Source of the DNA: Streptomyces sp. CB01373
GTDB lineage: Bacteria; Actinomycetota; Actinomycetes; Streptomycetales; Streptomycetaceae
NCBI RefSeq assembly: GCF_002803075.1
Contig: NZ_NNBK01000012.1
Coordinates: forward strand, 469,747-533,746
Direction: 5' to 3'
Length of the DNA: 64,000 nt
Position numbers and translations under genes: made by a program. This document shows, in pieces, positions 43,931 to 52,591 of this stretch (positions are counted from its first letter, which is position 1; every line of letters starts with the position of its first letter). The notes below the pieces were generated by a model that saw only the letters and a list, made by a program, of their open reading frames with translations, searched no databases and was not told the DNA's origin.

Positions 43931-44230
43931 GCCGGGCAGTCTCCCAACCGGCACTGACAACGGGCCCCGTCTGTGGCCGGGGTGCGTGGGGCGGATGTGG
44001 AAGACAAGCTGAAGGTACGGGATCCGAGGCAGGTGAGGCATGAGCGACCGGACAGGTGCCGTGATCGAGGCGGTGACCGGCCGGTCGCGATCCGGTCCCG
44101 TGCCGAGCGCCTTCCATGGGGCCGACGGCGTGCGGTGAGGCCATGTGGCCCCATGACACACGGGGGGCTGCCGGGTGACCGTGGAAGTGCGCGGGACCCG
44201 AGCGCAGGAGCAGGGAAGAAGGTTGACGGC
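43931..44230. other. 300-bp divergent promoter region, no gene seen
   Basis: The region between the DinB gene and the small gene at 44231 has open frames on both strands but none with recognisable protein features. I see no hairpin or clear promoter in it. Confidence 0.45.
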
Positions 44231-44524
44231 ATGGCCTGGGCATCTTGGACCACCCCCGGGGTCTTCACCGGCCGGGGCGGCGTACGAACGGACGAGGCCG
44301 GGGTCGTCACCGGCAATCTGACCGTCCACACCACCTGGGACGGCAACGAGGCCGACGTGACGGTCGGGTACACCGGCACCTCCGAATGGTTCACCCTCAC
44401 CGGAAGCCCCGTGCCCTGCCGTACCGAGCGGCACAGCCGGGAACTGCACCAGGCCGTGGTGGCCGCCGTCGGCGCGGGCGGCGGAGTCACCATCCGGACG
44501 ACGCGCGTGACGGAAACGACCTGA
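44231..44524 (+). CDS. Unknown 97-residue protein
   Basis: The protein is short, soluble and beta-rich, with a WASWTTPGVFTGRG start, alternating strand-like segments (VTGNLTVHTTWDGNEADVTV) and a helix near the end (HSRELHQAVVAAV). AGAAGG lies 8 bases before the ATG. I recall similar small proteins in Streptomyces but no function. No motif suggests catalysis or nucleic-acid binding. It converges with the small gene at 44550. Confidence 0.55.
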   Translation: MAWASWTTPGVFTGRGGVRTDEAGVVTGNLTVHTTWDGNEADVTVGYTGTSEWFTLTGSPVPCRTERHSRELHQAVVAAVGAGGGVTIRTTRVTETT

Positions 44525-44549
44525 AGCGCGCCGAACGCGGCCCCGACGC

Positions 44550-44783
44550 TCAGCCGCGCGTGTTGTCGGGCTCGGGGCCCCAGTACTCAGGGCCGCCCCC
44601 GCGCCAGTCGATCAGCGGGGAGACCGAGACCTCCACGGGGTCGACGTCGAGCCCCGCGCGGCGCAGGAACTCGGCGACGTCGGCGACGCTGTAGGCAAGC
44701 CCCAGGATCTCGCCGTTCACGCGGACGCGCCGCCCGCCCGTCGGGGAGGGCGGGTGCACGATCACAGGCAGTGCTCCGGGCAT
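44550..44783 (-). CDS. Unknown 77-residue protein
   Basis: This is a small soluble protein with VRVNGEILGLAYSVADVAEFLRRAGLD, a strand-turn-helix arrangement, and an acidic, Trp-containing tail (IDWRGGGPEYWGPEPD). The VADVAEFLRRAG helix is strongly patterned, which argues for a real gene. Function unknown. It is followed on the plus strand by the MITE-like element at 44827. Confidence 0.55.
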   Translation of the reverse strand: MPGALPVIVHPPSPTGGRRVRVNGEILGLAYSVADVAEFLRRAGLDVDPVEVSVSPLIDWRGGGPEYWGPEPDNTRG

Positions 44784-44826
44784 GTACCCAGCATGGGATG
44801 CGGCCGGGCGGCCCGCATCCGGACGG

Positions 44827-44993
44827 CTAGGGTCTTTCGTTTGGATCAGGCCGGATCAGGGAGCGGGGTCTGGTGCCGTGGATCGCAAGGCGGAGGAGGG
44901 CGGCAGGGCGGAGCCCTGCCAACCGACGACAACGCGGCGAGGTGCGGTGCCAGGGCCCGCGAGCCCGGCATGATCCAAACGAGAGGCCCTAGG
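44827..44993. repeat. MITE-like element with 22-bp terminal inverted repeats
   Basis: The ends are CTAGGGTCTTTCGTTTGGAT... and the inverted CTAGGGCCTCTCGTTTGGAT..., 20 of 22 positions matching. The interior (about 120 bp) contains an 8-bp hairpin (GGCAGGGC / GCCCTGCC) and no gene. CTAG at both outer edges could include a TA target duplication. It lies in the intergenic gap between two unrelated genes. Confidence 0.8.
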
Positions 44994-45043
44994 GTCCACG
45001 GCGTGCGCGGGCCCCCGGGGGAGGGCCCGATTACGCTGGCGGG

Positions 45044-45535
45044 GTGACGGACAGCAGCAGACGGCCGCTCGCCGTGTTCGACCTGGACAACACCCTCGCC
45101 GACACGGCGCACCGGCAGCGCTTCCTCCAGAGCCGCCCGCGCGACTGGGACGGCTTCTTCGCGGCCGCGCCCGAGGATCCGCCGATCCGACAGGGTGTGG
45201 AGCTGGCCCGCCGGAGCGCGCAGGAGTGCGAGATCGTGTACCTCACCGGGCGGCCGGAGCGGTGCCGCCGCGACACCCTGGACTGGCTGGCCGCCCACGG
45301 GCTGCCCGAGGGCCACGTGCACATGCGGCGCGACAGCGACCGCAGGCCGGCCCGCCGCACCAAGCTGGAGATCCTGCGAAGGCTCGCCCGCGGCCGGGAG
45401 ATCCGCGTCCTCGTGGACGACGACGAGCTGGTGTGCGCGGATGCCGAGCAGGCAGGGTTCCGGGTCCTGCGCGCCCGCTGGGCCGCGCCGTCCGCCGAGT
45501 TGAGGACCGCGCAGGAGACCGAGGGACGTACCTGA
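45044..45535 (+). CDS. HAD-family phosphatase (polynucleotide-kinase 3'-phosphatase-like)
   Basis: This 163-residue protein begins at a GTG. The HAD motif I is VFDLDNTLADT, motif II is VYLTGRPE, and motif IV is VLVDDDELVCADAEQAG. The small cap and length resemble the phosphatase domains of bacterial Pnkp-like proteins and 5'-nucleotidases. It should hydrolyse phosphate esters with the first aspartate as nucleophile. No kinase domain is fused. No operon partner is evident; the next gene is convergent. Confidence 0.85.
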   Translation: MTDSSRRPLAVFDLDNTLADTAHRQRFLQSRPRDWDGFFAAAPEDPPIRQGVELARRSAQECEIVYLTGRPERCRRDTLDWLAAHGLPEGHVHMRRDSDRRPARRTKLEILRRLARGREIRVLVDDDELVCADAEQAGFRVLRARWAAPSAELRTAQETEGRT

Positions 45536-45562
45536 CGTACGAGGATGACGGACGCGGGTGCG

Positions 45563-45778
45563 TCAGTCGCCCTCCTCCAGCCGGAAGCCGACCTTCAGGC
45601 CGACCTGGTAGTGCTCGATCCGCCCGTCCTCGATCTGGCCCCTGACCTGGGTCACCTCGAACCAGTCCAGATTGCGCAGGGTCTGCGAGGCGCGGGTGAT
45701 GGCGTTGCGGATGGCCTGGTCGACGCCTTCGTGCGAGCTGCCGACGATCTCCGTGACCCGGTACGTGTGGTCGGTCAT
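45563..45778 (-). CDS. Dodecin
   Basis: This 71-residue protein contains the whole dodecin fold: YRVTEIVGSSHEGVDQAIRN, AITRASQTLRNLDWFEVTQV, RGQIEDG-I-HYQVGLKVGFRLE. The tryptophan in LDWFEV is the flavin-stacking residue. Dodecamers store or buffer riboflavin/FAD. AGGAG lies 9 bases before the ATG. The gene is monocistronic. Confidence 0.95.
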   Translation of the reverse strand: MTDHTYRVTEIVGSSHEGVDQAIRNAITRASQTLRNLDWFEVTQVRGQIEDGRIEHYQVGLKVGFRLEEGD

Positions 45779-45936
45779 GAGGGTGGCTCCTCTCGGCGGG
45801 CGGCGCCGGTGACGCGGGCCCGGGGCGTCACGACCTCCGGGCGCACGTGTGGCGCGGGTCACTCCACCGTGCCGTATGCCGGGGCGGGGCGCGAGACGAA
45901 GAAGTACGGCAAGCCGGACATCACTTGACCCGGGCA

Positions 45937-45950
45937 TTGGTCCATACCAA
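45937..45950. promoter_or_regulatory. DasR-like GntR operator
   Basis: TTGGTCCATACCAA is an inverted repeat (TTGGT/ACCAA) close to the DasR site consensus TGGTCTAGACCA. It lies 83 bp upstream of the sugar-binding lipoprotein gene. Confidence 0.55.
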
Positions 45951-46032
45951 AATCGCACACACCCGTGCGAGCCCCCGCTCGTCCCCCCACGTCGGGCCCC
46001 TTCCCTGTGCCTCGGAAAGAACAGGACCCCTC

Positions 46033-47280
46033 GTGAGACCTCGCCTCGTCGCTCTGCTGTGTGCGTCCTCCTTCCTGGTCTCCTCCTGCGGTGTGCTGTC
46101 GCAGGGCGGCGGCGGGCGGCAGACCGTCACCGTGTGGATGATGAAGGGCAGCGCTTCCCAGGACTTCCTTGACCGCTTCACAGAGGACTTCGAACGCACC
46201 CATGGCGACCTGCGGCTCGACATCCGCATCCAGGAGTGGACCGGCATCGGCCCGAAGGTGCAGACCGCGCTCACGGACCGCGCCGGGGACGGCCCCGACG
46301 TCATCGAGGTGGGCAACACCCAGGTCGCGCAGTACGCCAAGGGCGGCAGGCTGACCAATCTGACGCTGGAGTCGATGCGGGACTGGGACATGGAGGACTG
46401 GCTGCCCGGCCTGGCCGAGCCCGGGCTGGACAACTCCTCCCAGTACGGCATCCCCTGGTACGCGGCCAACCGGGTCGTCATCTACCGCAAGGACCTGTTC
46501 GAGCAGGCCGGCGTCACCGGGCCGCCCCGCACCCGCGCCGAGTGGCTCGCCGCCGGCGAGAAGCTCGACTCCGGCGGCAACCAGGGGATCTACCTCGCCG
46601 GACAGGACTGGTACACGCTCTCCGGGTTCATCTGGGACGAGGGCGGCGACCTCGCCGAGGAGACCAACGGCGGATGGAAGGGCGCCCTGGACAGTGAGCC
46701 CGCGCTGCGCGGCATGGAGTTCTACCGCCAACTCCAGTCGCTCGGCCGGGGTCCGGTCGACGCCGACGAGGAACACCCGCCCCAGGCGGAGGTGTTCGTC
46801 GAGGGGAAGGTGGCCCAGATCGTGGCGGTGCCCGGACTCGCCCAGACCATCGTGGAGAAGAACCCCGACCTCAAGGACAAGCTGGGCTTCTTCCCCGTGC
46901 CGGGTAAGACCGCCGCCCGGCCGGGCACGGTGTTCACCGGCGGCTCCGACCTCGTCGTGCCCCGGAACACCACCGACCGGGAGGGCGCCGTCGCCGTCGT
47001 CGCGGCCCTCACCGGCGCCAAGTGGGACACCGAACTGGCCCGCACCATGAACTACGTCCCCAACAAGCCGAAGCTCGCCTCCGCCGTCGCGGGCGAGGAG
47101 GGGGTCGCGGCCATGGCGGCGGGCGCCGCACACGGCCGGGCGACCCCCAACACGCCCGACTGGGCCACGGTCGAGGCCGACAACCCGATCAAGGACTACA
47201 TGACGAAGGTCCTCTCCGGCGGCGACCCGTCGAAGGAGGCTCGCCAGGCCTCACAGCGGATCACCGTGCAGTTGGGCTAG
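46033..47280 (+). CDS. ABC transporter sugar-binding lipoprotein
   Basis: This 415-residue lipoprotein starts at a GTG. The lipobox is VSSC (residues 16-19). The mature part has the family-1 solute-binding pattern of actinobacterial sugar binders: TVTVWMMKGSASQDFL, QEWTGIGPKVQTAL, PDVIEVGNTQVAQYA and LGFFPVPGK. These resemble DasA/NgcE-type chitooligosaccharide or N-acetylglucosamine binders. No permease genes adjoin it, so it must use partners elsewhere or serve another role. A DasR-like operator upstream supports amino-sugar regulation. A strong hairpin follows. Confidence 0.88.
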   Translation: MRPRLVALLCASSFLVSSCGVLSQGGGGRQTVTVWMMKGSASQDFLDRFTEDFERTHGDLRLDIRIQEWTGIGPKVQTALTDRAGDGPDVIEVGNTQVAQYAKGGRLTNLTLESMRDWDMEDWLPGLAEPGLDNSSQYGIPWYAANRVVIYRKDLFEQAGVTGPPRTRAEWLAAGEKLDSGGNQGIYLAGQDWYTLSGFIWDEGGDLAEETNGGWKGALDSEPALRGMEFYRQLQSLGRGPVDADEEHPPQAEVFVEGKVAQIVAVPGLAQTIVEKNPDLKDKLGFFPVPGKTAARPGTVFTGGSDLVVPRNTTDREGAVAVVAALTGAKWDTELARTMNYVPNKPKLASAVAGEEGVAAMAAGAAHGRATPNTPDWATVEADNPIKDYMTKVLSGGDPSKEARQASQRITVQLG

Positions 47281-47296
47281 CCGCCCACGGCCCTCC

Positions 47297-47326
47297 GGGC
47301 CCTCCGGGCAAAGGCCCGGAGGGCCC
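47297..47326. terminator. Bidirectional hairpin terminator
   Basis: A perfect 13-bp stem (GGGCCCTCCGGGC / GCCCGGAGGGCCC) with a 4-base loop lies between the convergent binding-protein gene and egtD. Confidence 0.9.
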
Positions 47327-47333
47327 ACCGCCG

Positions 47334-48296
47334 TCACGCCACGACACTCAGCGACAGCGCGAAGCGTTCCTCCCCGTCGGTCCACCACCTCTCCAGCTCA
47401 AGTCCCGCCGCCGCCAGTTCCGCGCTCACCCGGTTCTCGCGGAACTTCGCCGAGACCTCGGTGCGCAGTTCCTCGCCCGCCGCGAAGTGGACGGCGAGGT
47501 CGAGCGCGGGGACCTTCACCGTCTGTTCGGTGCGGGAGCGCAGCCGCATCTCGATCCACTCGTTCGCCGGGTCCCAGAGGGCCACGTGGTCGAAGGCGTC
47601 CGTCTCGAAGTCCGCGCCCAGTTCGCGGTTGACCACGTTCAGGACGTTCCTGTTGAACGCGGCCGTCACCCCGGCCGCGTCGTCGTACGCGCTGACCAGT
47701 ACGTCCTCGGCCTTGACCAGGTCGGTGCCGAGCAGCAGCGCGTCGCCGGGGGAGAGCAGGGCGCGCACCGCGGCCAGGAACTCAGCGCGTTCGCCGGGCA
47801 GCAGGTTCCCGATCGTGCCGCCGAGGAACGCCACCAGCCGCGGGCCGGGGGAGGGAGGCAGGGCCAGGCCCGCGGTGAAGTCGGCGATCAGCGCGTGCAC
47901 GTTCAGCCCGGGCCGCTCGGCGGCCAGGGCCCGTCCGGCCTGTTCCAGTGCGGAGTCGCTGACGTCGACGGGGACGTAGGTGTGCAGCCGGGGCAGCGCG
48001 TCGAGCAGGAGGCGCGTCTTCTCCGAGGAGCCGGAGCCCAGTTCGACGAGGGTGCGGGCGGGCAGCGCGGCGGCGATCTCCGCGGCGCGGCCGGCGAGGA
48101 TCTCCCGCTCGGCGCGGGTCGGGTAGTACTCGGGCAGTTCGGTGATCCGCTCGAACAGCTCGCTGCCGTGCGCGTCGTAGAACCACTTCGGCGGCAGCGT
48201 CTTGGGGTCGGAGGTCAGGCCCTTCAGGACGTCGGCGCGCAGTGCGGCGGCCATGGCGTCCTCGGGCAGGGTGCGGGTGATGTGGAACTCACTCAC
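47334..48296 (-). CDS. egtD: Histidine N-alpha-trimethyltransferase EgtD
   Basis: This 320-residue SAM methyltransferase of the DUF2260 family has LPPKWFYDAHGSELFERITE, LPEYYPTRAEREIL, VELGSGSSEKTRLLL (SAM loop) and GTIGNLLPGE. It converts histidine to hercynine, the first committed step of ergothioneine synthesis. The start is a GTG at 48296 overlapping the egtC stop (GTGA). It is the last gene of egtABCD and ends before the hairpin at 47297. Confidence 0.95.
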   Translation of the reverse strand: MSEFHITRTLPEDAMAAALRADVLKGLTSDPKTLPPKWFYDAHGSELFERITELPEYYPTRAEREILAGRAAEIAAALPARTLVELGSGSSEKTRLLLDALPRLHTYVPVDVSDSALEQAGRALAAERPGLNVHALIADFTAGLALPPSPGPRLVAFLGGTIGNLLPGERAEFLAAVRALLSPGDALLLGTDLVKAEDVLVSAYDDAAGVTAAFNRNVLNVVNRELGADFETDAFDHVALWDPANEWIEMRLRSRTEQTVKVPALDLAVHFAAGEELRTEVSAKFRENRVSAELAAAGLELERWWTDGEERFALSLSVVA

Positions 48297-49084
48297 GTGC
48301 GGGGCTCCTCGGATCGTGCGGATGCCAGGTCCTCGGTGGGGTTCTTGAGCGGGGTGAGCAGGACGTCCGTGCGGCTGGCCGCGAGCAGGGTGCGGTCGGG
48401 CACCTGACGCCAGTGCGGGTCGTCGTCGTACGGCTCGGAGGCCACCACCGTGCGGCGGCCGGGCTCGGCCAGGTACCACAGGCTGTCGCCCCAGGCCGTC
48501 GCGGTGATCGTCTCGCCGTTGGTGAGCAGCAGGTTGAGCCGCGAGCCCGGGGCCGCCGCCGCGACCTCCAGGACGGTGTCGGCGAGTGCCTGCCCCTCCT
48601 CGTCGCCGCCGCGCAGCCGGGCCAGCACCAGCGCCCACACGAGCGCCGAGTCGGTGCGGGCCTCCAGCGCCAGCAGGTCCCGCGGCGGCAGGGACCGGGA
48701 CACGGCGGCGAGCGAGTCGGGCCAGCCGGTGACGGCGCCGTTGTGGCTGAACAGCCAGGTGCCCGCGGCGAACGGCGCCGCCGCGGCCTCCGCGTCCGCG
48801 CCCGAGAGGGTCGCGTCCCGCACCGCGGCCAGCAGCGCCGAGGTGCGTACGACCCGGGCCAGGTCGGCGAAGGACAGGTCCGCCCAGACGGGACCCGCCC
48901 GGCGGTAGCGGGCCGGCACCGGGTCGCCCTCCGCGTACCAACCCACCCCGAAACCGTCGGCGTTGACTGTCCCGTACCGCTGGTTCCGGGGCGCCCACGC
49001 CTGCCGGTACAGGCTGTGCGGCGGCTCCACGAGGTACAGGCCGAGCGGCTCCTCCGGTCCCAGGTACGCCAGATGACGGCACAT
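48293..49084 (-). CDS. egtC: Gamma-glutamyl-hercynylcysteine S-oxide hydrolase EgtC
   Basis: This 263-residue class II glutamine-amidotransferase-like enzyme has an N-terminal MCRHLAYLGP, where Cys2 is the nucleophile after Met removal. The fold motifs NADGFGVGWY and WLFSHNGAV are present. It removes gamma-glutamate from the EgtB product. The start ATG shares one base with the egtB stop and its own stop overlaps egtD. Confidence 0.95.
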   Translation of the reverse strand: MCRHLAYLGPEEPLGLYLVEPPHSLYRQAWAPRNQRYGTVNADGFGVGWYAEGDPVPARYRRAGPVWADLSFADLARVVRTSALLAAVRDATLSGADAEAAAAPFAAGTWLFSHNGAVTGWPDSLAAVSRSLPPRDLLALEARTDSALVWALVLARLRGGDEEGQALADTVLEVAAAAPGSRLNLLLTNGETITATAWGDSLWYLAEPGRRTVVASEPYDDDPHWRQVPDRTLLAASRTDVLLTPLKNPTEDLASARSEEPRT

Positions 49085-50475
49085 CAGCCACGCTCCGAAC
49101 GAGCCGTGCGGAACCCGGAGAAGATCTGCCGCCGGACCGGGTAGTCCCAGTTGCGGAACGTGCCCCGGCAGGCCACCGGGTCCACTGCGAACGAACCGCC
49201 GCGCAGCACCTTGTACTCCGGCCCGAAGAACACCTCCGAGTACTCCTTGTACGGGAACGCGGTGAAGCCCGGGTAGGGGTGGAGGTCGCTAGCCGTCCAC
49301 TCCCACACGTCCCCGATCAACTGCCGTACACCGAGCGGTGATTCCCCGCCCGGATAGCTGCCGGCCGGCGCCGGGCGCAGATGCCGCTGACCGAGGTTGG
49401 CGTGCTCCGGCGCCGGGTCGGCGTCACCCCACGGGTACCGCGTCGAGCGCCCGGTCACCGGGTCGTGGCGCGCCGCCTTCTCCCACTCGGCCTCGGTGGG
49501 CAGCCGCCGTCCGGCCCAGCGGGCGTAGGCGTCGGCCTCGTACCAGCACACGTGCAACACCGGCTCGTCGGGCGGTACGGCCTCGGTGACACCGAACCGG
49601 CGCCGCAGCCACTGCCCGCCCTCACGCCGCCAGTACAGCGGCGCGTCGACGCCGTGCTGCCGTATGTGGGCCCAGCCCTCCGCCGCCCACCAGCGGGGTT
49701 CGCCGTAGCCGCCGTCCTCGACGAAGGTCTGGTAGGCGGCGTTGGTCACCGGGGTGGTGTCTATCCAGAACGGCGGCACCTCGCGCACGTGCGCGGGCCG
49801 CTCGTTGTCCAGTGCCCACGGTTCGGTGGAGGTGCCCATGGTGAACGGGCCGCCCGGGACGAGCACTTCGGGCGGACCCGTGAACGGCGGGGCCGGATCC
49901 GGGTCCGGCGCGGTGAGGGCCTGCGGGCCCCGGCGGAGCTGGTGGGTGATCAGCATGGTCTCGTCGTGCTGCTGCTCGTGCTGCGCGATCATGCCGAAGG
50001 CGAAGCCGGCCTCGGTCAGCCGGGTGCCGTGGAACGCGGTGGACTCCAGTACGTCCAGCACCCGGCCGCGCACCTCGGACGCGTAGCCCCGGGCCTCGTC
50101 GGGGGCCATCAGGGGCAGCGAGGGGCGTTCGGCGCGCGGGTGCTCGAAGGCGTCGTAGAGGCTGTCGATCTCGGGGCGCATCGCCTCGCGGCCGCCGACC
50201 GCCCGCAGCAGCCACAGCTCCTCCTGGTTGCCGATGTGGGCGAGGTCCCACACCAGCGGGGACATCAGCGGCGAGTGCTGGGCGGTGAGGTCGGGCTCCT
50301 CCACGCAGCTCGTCAGCAGCGTGGTGCGGTCACGGGCCGTGCTGAGTGAGCGCAGCGCGCGCTCGCGCAGCGTCTCCGCGTCGAACGTCTCCGGACCGAA
50401 CGTCTCCGGACCGAACGTCTCGGTGCCGAAGGTCTCTGCGTCGGGTGTCCCGGCGTCGCGGGCGGGATCGGTCAT
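49084..50475 (-). CDS. egtB: Hercynine sulfoxide synthase EgtB
   Basis: This protein of about 463 residues has an N-terminal DinB-like domain and a C-terminal formylglycine-enzyme-like domain. The iron site HEQQHDE fits HX3HXE, together with WDLAHIGNQEELWL. The catalytic-domain blocks FTMGTSTEPWALDNERPAH, RLPTEAEWEKAA and GDVWEWTASD, then VLRGGSF, are all present. It joins gamma-glutamylcysteine to hercynine with oxygen. The N-terminus carries an imperfect repeat (ETFGPETFGPETF) encoded by 15-bp units, absent from the catalytic family core. The ATG at 50475 overlaps the egtA stop. Confidence 0.95.
   Translation of the reverse strand: MTDPARDAGTPDAETFGTETFGPETFGPETFDAETLRERALRSLSTARDRTTLLTSCVEEPDLTAQHSPLMSPLVWDLAHIGNQEELWLLRAVGGREAMRPEIDSLYDAFEHPRAERPSLPLMAPDEARGYASEVRGRVLDVLESTAFHGTRLTEAGFAFGMIAQHEQQHDETMLITHQLRRGPQALTAPDPDPAPPFTGPPEVLVPGGPFTMGTSTEPWALDNERPAHVREVPPFWIDTTPVTNAAYQTFVEDGGYGEPRWWAAEGWAHIRQHGVDAPLYWRREGGQWLRRRFGVTEAVPPDEPVLHVCWYEADAYARWAGRRLPTEAEWEKAARHDPVTGRSTRYPWGDADPAPEHANLGQRHLRPAPAGSYPGGESPLGVRQLIGDVWEWTASDLHPYPGFTAFPYKEYSEVFFGPEYKVLRGGSFAVDPVACRGTFRNWDYPVRRQIFSGFRTARSERG
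50382..50441 (-). repeat. Four 15-bp tandem repeats in the 5' end of egtB
   Basis: Two identical units (CGAACGTCTCCGGAC at 50382 and 50397) and two diverged units follow each other in register and code for repeats of about five residues (PETFG). The array keeps the frame and lies before the EgtB catalytic core. Confidence 0.9.
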
Positions 50476-51821
50476 GGCGCGATGTCCTTCCCGTGGGCGG
50501 TGGGGGTTGCCCGGGCGGTGCGCAGTCCGGGCCGGGGCGGCTCCGCGCCGCGCAGTCGGTCCAGCAGGTCGTCGGCGGGGCAGCGGCCCCGGCGTACGTA
50601 GCGGTCCTGGAACGCCGCGACGGCGTCCGTGACCTCGGTGGTGGCGCCGAGCCGGGGCAGGGCCCCCAGGGCGGCGGCGAAGCAGGCGACGGCCGCCTCG
50701 CGCAGATCGGGGTCGGCGAGCCCGGAGCGGGCCGCCTCGGCCCACAGCGGATTGTGCGGCGCGGGCAGCGGTCCGGACCGCTCGGCCAGCGGTTTCACCA
50801 CCCGGTAGACGGTCTCCGCCGCCTCCGGGTCGTCGAAGAGCGCCGCGGTGACCGCCAGCGGCACGATCCAACCGTCGTCGCCGGGCTGCGCGTCGATCAT
50901 GCGCAGTTCCAGGTGCCCGCGCGGCCGCACCGGCGGGAACAGCGTGGTGAGGTGGTAGTCGAGGTCCTCCCGGGTCGGCGGCCTCGGCCGGCGCGATCCG
51001 ATCCACTCGCGGAAGGTGAGCCCGTCGGGCACCTCCCACGGCCGGTCCTCGTGCCGTACGCACATCACCGGCGCGTCCAGCACATGGCGGGCCCAGGCGG
51101 CGCGGGGACTGCCGTTCAGTGCCGGGGCGCCGGCCCGGCCAGGGCCGATCTCCATCCAGATGAGCTGACGGGTGGAGCGCCAGCCGGTGGGCCGCCGCGC
51201 CACCAGCGGGGAGTGGGCGAACGCGGCCACCAGCACCGCGCCCAGGTGGTGCGCCAGCCACCAGCGGCGCCCGTGGCCGAGTGGTCCGGGCTCCTCGTGG
51301 CCGGCGTCCACGCAGACCTGCACGGACGCCGAGGCGCACATCATGTGCCGGCCGGCCGGACCACCGCGGTCCAGGCAGGCCTCCAGGGCGTCGTAGCGCC
51401 GCTCGCGCAGGAATCTGCGGGGGGTGTGCCAGGGATCGTGGCCGACACCGACGAGACGGAGTCCGTGCCCGGCCAGTACGGCGCGGACGGTGTCGAGGTC
51501 GGCGGATACGGTACCGATGCACTCCATCAGGGAGGCGGCGGGCGGCGAGCTCAGTTCCAGCTGGCCGCCGGGTTCGACGGTGAACGCCGACCTCAGGGGC
51601 ATGGTCCGCAGTGCGGCGTAGGCCGCTTCGAGACGTTCGGGTGTCACGGGGAGCCGCGGCGAGCGCAGCTCGTGGACGAGCCATTCCACTTCGACCCCGA
51701 GGGTGCGGGGCGGTCCGGTCTTGAAGCAGATGCCGCTGACCAGAGCCTCGGCCTCGGCTTCGGAGACGGCGGTACGGAACTCCGTACGGCCGCCCGCCGA
51801 AGGGCGTTGCGCATCGGACAT
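50472..51821 (-). CDS. egtA: Glutamate-cysteine ligase EgtA
   Basis: This 449-residue GCS2-type ligase has LGVEVEWLVHEL, SAFTVEPGGQLELSSPP, GHDPWHTPRRFL, MMCASASVQVCVD and GHLELRMIDAQPGDD, the usual order for EgtA. It makes gamma-glutamylcysteine for EgtB and for ergothioneine. AGGAGG lies 8 bases before the ATG at 51821. It is the first gene of egtABCD; all four genes are linked by overlaps of one to four bases. Confidence 0.94.
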   Translation of the reverse strand: MSDAQRPSAGGRTEFRTAVSEAEAEALVSGICFKTGPPRTLGVEVEWLVHELRSPRLPVTPERLEAAYAALRTMPLRSAFTVEPGGQLELSSPPAASLMECIGTVSADLDTVRAVLAGHGLRLVGVGHDPWHTPRRFLRERRYDALEACLDRGGPAGRHMMCASASVQVCVDAGHEEPGPLGHGRRWWLAHHLGAVLVAAFAHSPLVARRPTGWRSTRQLIWMEIGPGRAGAPALNGSPRAAWARHVLDAPVMCVRHEDRPWEVPDGLTFREWIGSRRPRPPTREDLDYHLTTLFPPVRPRGHLELRMIDAQPGDDGWIVPLAVTAALFDDPEAAETVYRVVKPLAERSGPLPAPHNPLWAEAARSGLADPDLREAAVACFAAALGALPRLGATTEVTDAVAAFQDRYVRRGRCPADDLLDRLRGAEPPRPGLRTARATPTAHGKDIAP

Positions 51822-52115
51822 GTCGGGATCCTCCTGAGATTCCACCATGCCACCGGCCCGGCGGTCGGAGGGCCGGGCCGGGGCCGCACCGTCCCAGCCA
51901 AAACCCTCCGACCGATTCGCACAAGGATGCAAATCGCGACAATCGTGGCGCCGAATCTCCGTATGCGCGATGTTTCCGACGCTCACCCGCGGTGCTGGGG
52001 CCCCGTGCCTTCGCGTGGGTCCGCCGCCCTCACGGGAGTCCCGCGCGCGCTCCGCGCCCCGTGTCCGGTGCTGCTCCGACCGGGTGATGTGCGCGCCGTG
52101 GGGCGCGGCCCGGCG

Positions 52116-52571
52116 TCAGCTCCAGCCGTAGCGCTCCCGCAGGCGGTGCACCACGAGGCCGAACCGCATCCGGTCCAGCGCGCACGCCTCGCGGCGCATG
52201 CCGTCCTGGTGCAGCCGCAGCACCCGGTCGACGTCCACCCACGAGTCCCGGCCCGACCGGTCCCAGGGGCCGCTGCCGATGGCCACCCAGTCGCGGACGC
52301 CGTCGTGCGCCTTGCTGGTCAGCTGCACGGCAAGGAGGGTCCCGGCGGCCTCCCGGGCCACCACCAGCACCGGCCGGTCCTTGCCCCGGCCGTCGTTCTC
52401 CTCGAAGGGCACCCAGGTCCAGACGATCTCCCCGGGGTCCGGGTCGCCGTCGTGCGCGGGCGCGTACTCCGTGTGCACCCGGCCCACCTCGCGAGGGTCG
52501 GCCTCGGTGGTGGCGGTGGGGCCGTAACGGCCGGGCGTGTTCTCATCGGTCTCATCGGTAAAGGCAGTCAC
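52116..52571 (-). CDS. PemK/MazF-like toxin-family protein
   Basis: This 151-residue protein starts at a GTG. Its core is GEIVWTWVPFEENDGRGKDRPVLVV, then LAVQLTSKAHDG and DSWVDVDRVLRLHQDG, the SH3-like PemK fold. Family members are mRNA endonucleases. Here no antitoxin gene is adjacent, the N-terminal extension is long, and the gene is conserved in Streptomyces as a stand-alone copy. It may therefore not be a toxin. Confidence 0.8.
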   Translation of the reverse strand: MTAFTDETDENTPGRYGPTATTEADPREVGRVHTEYAPAHDGDPDPGEIVWTWVPFEENDGRGKDRPVLVVAREAAGTLLAVQLTSKAHDGVRDWVAIGSGPWDRSGRDSWVDVDRVLRLHQDGMRREACALDRMRFGLVVHRLRERYGWS

Positions 52572-52591
52572 GGGGGAACCCTAGAGCGTGA

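Noticed and set aside
49084..51942. A single 952-residue EgtA-EgtB fusion on the minus strand
   Set aside because: The egtB frame merely stays open upstream. The real egtA is in another frame, with its own AGGAGG and start at 51821 and a normal ATGA overlap.
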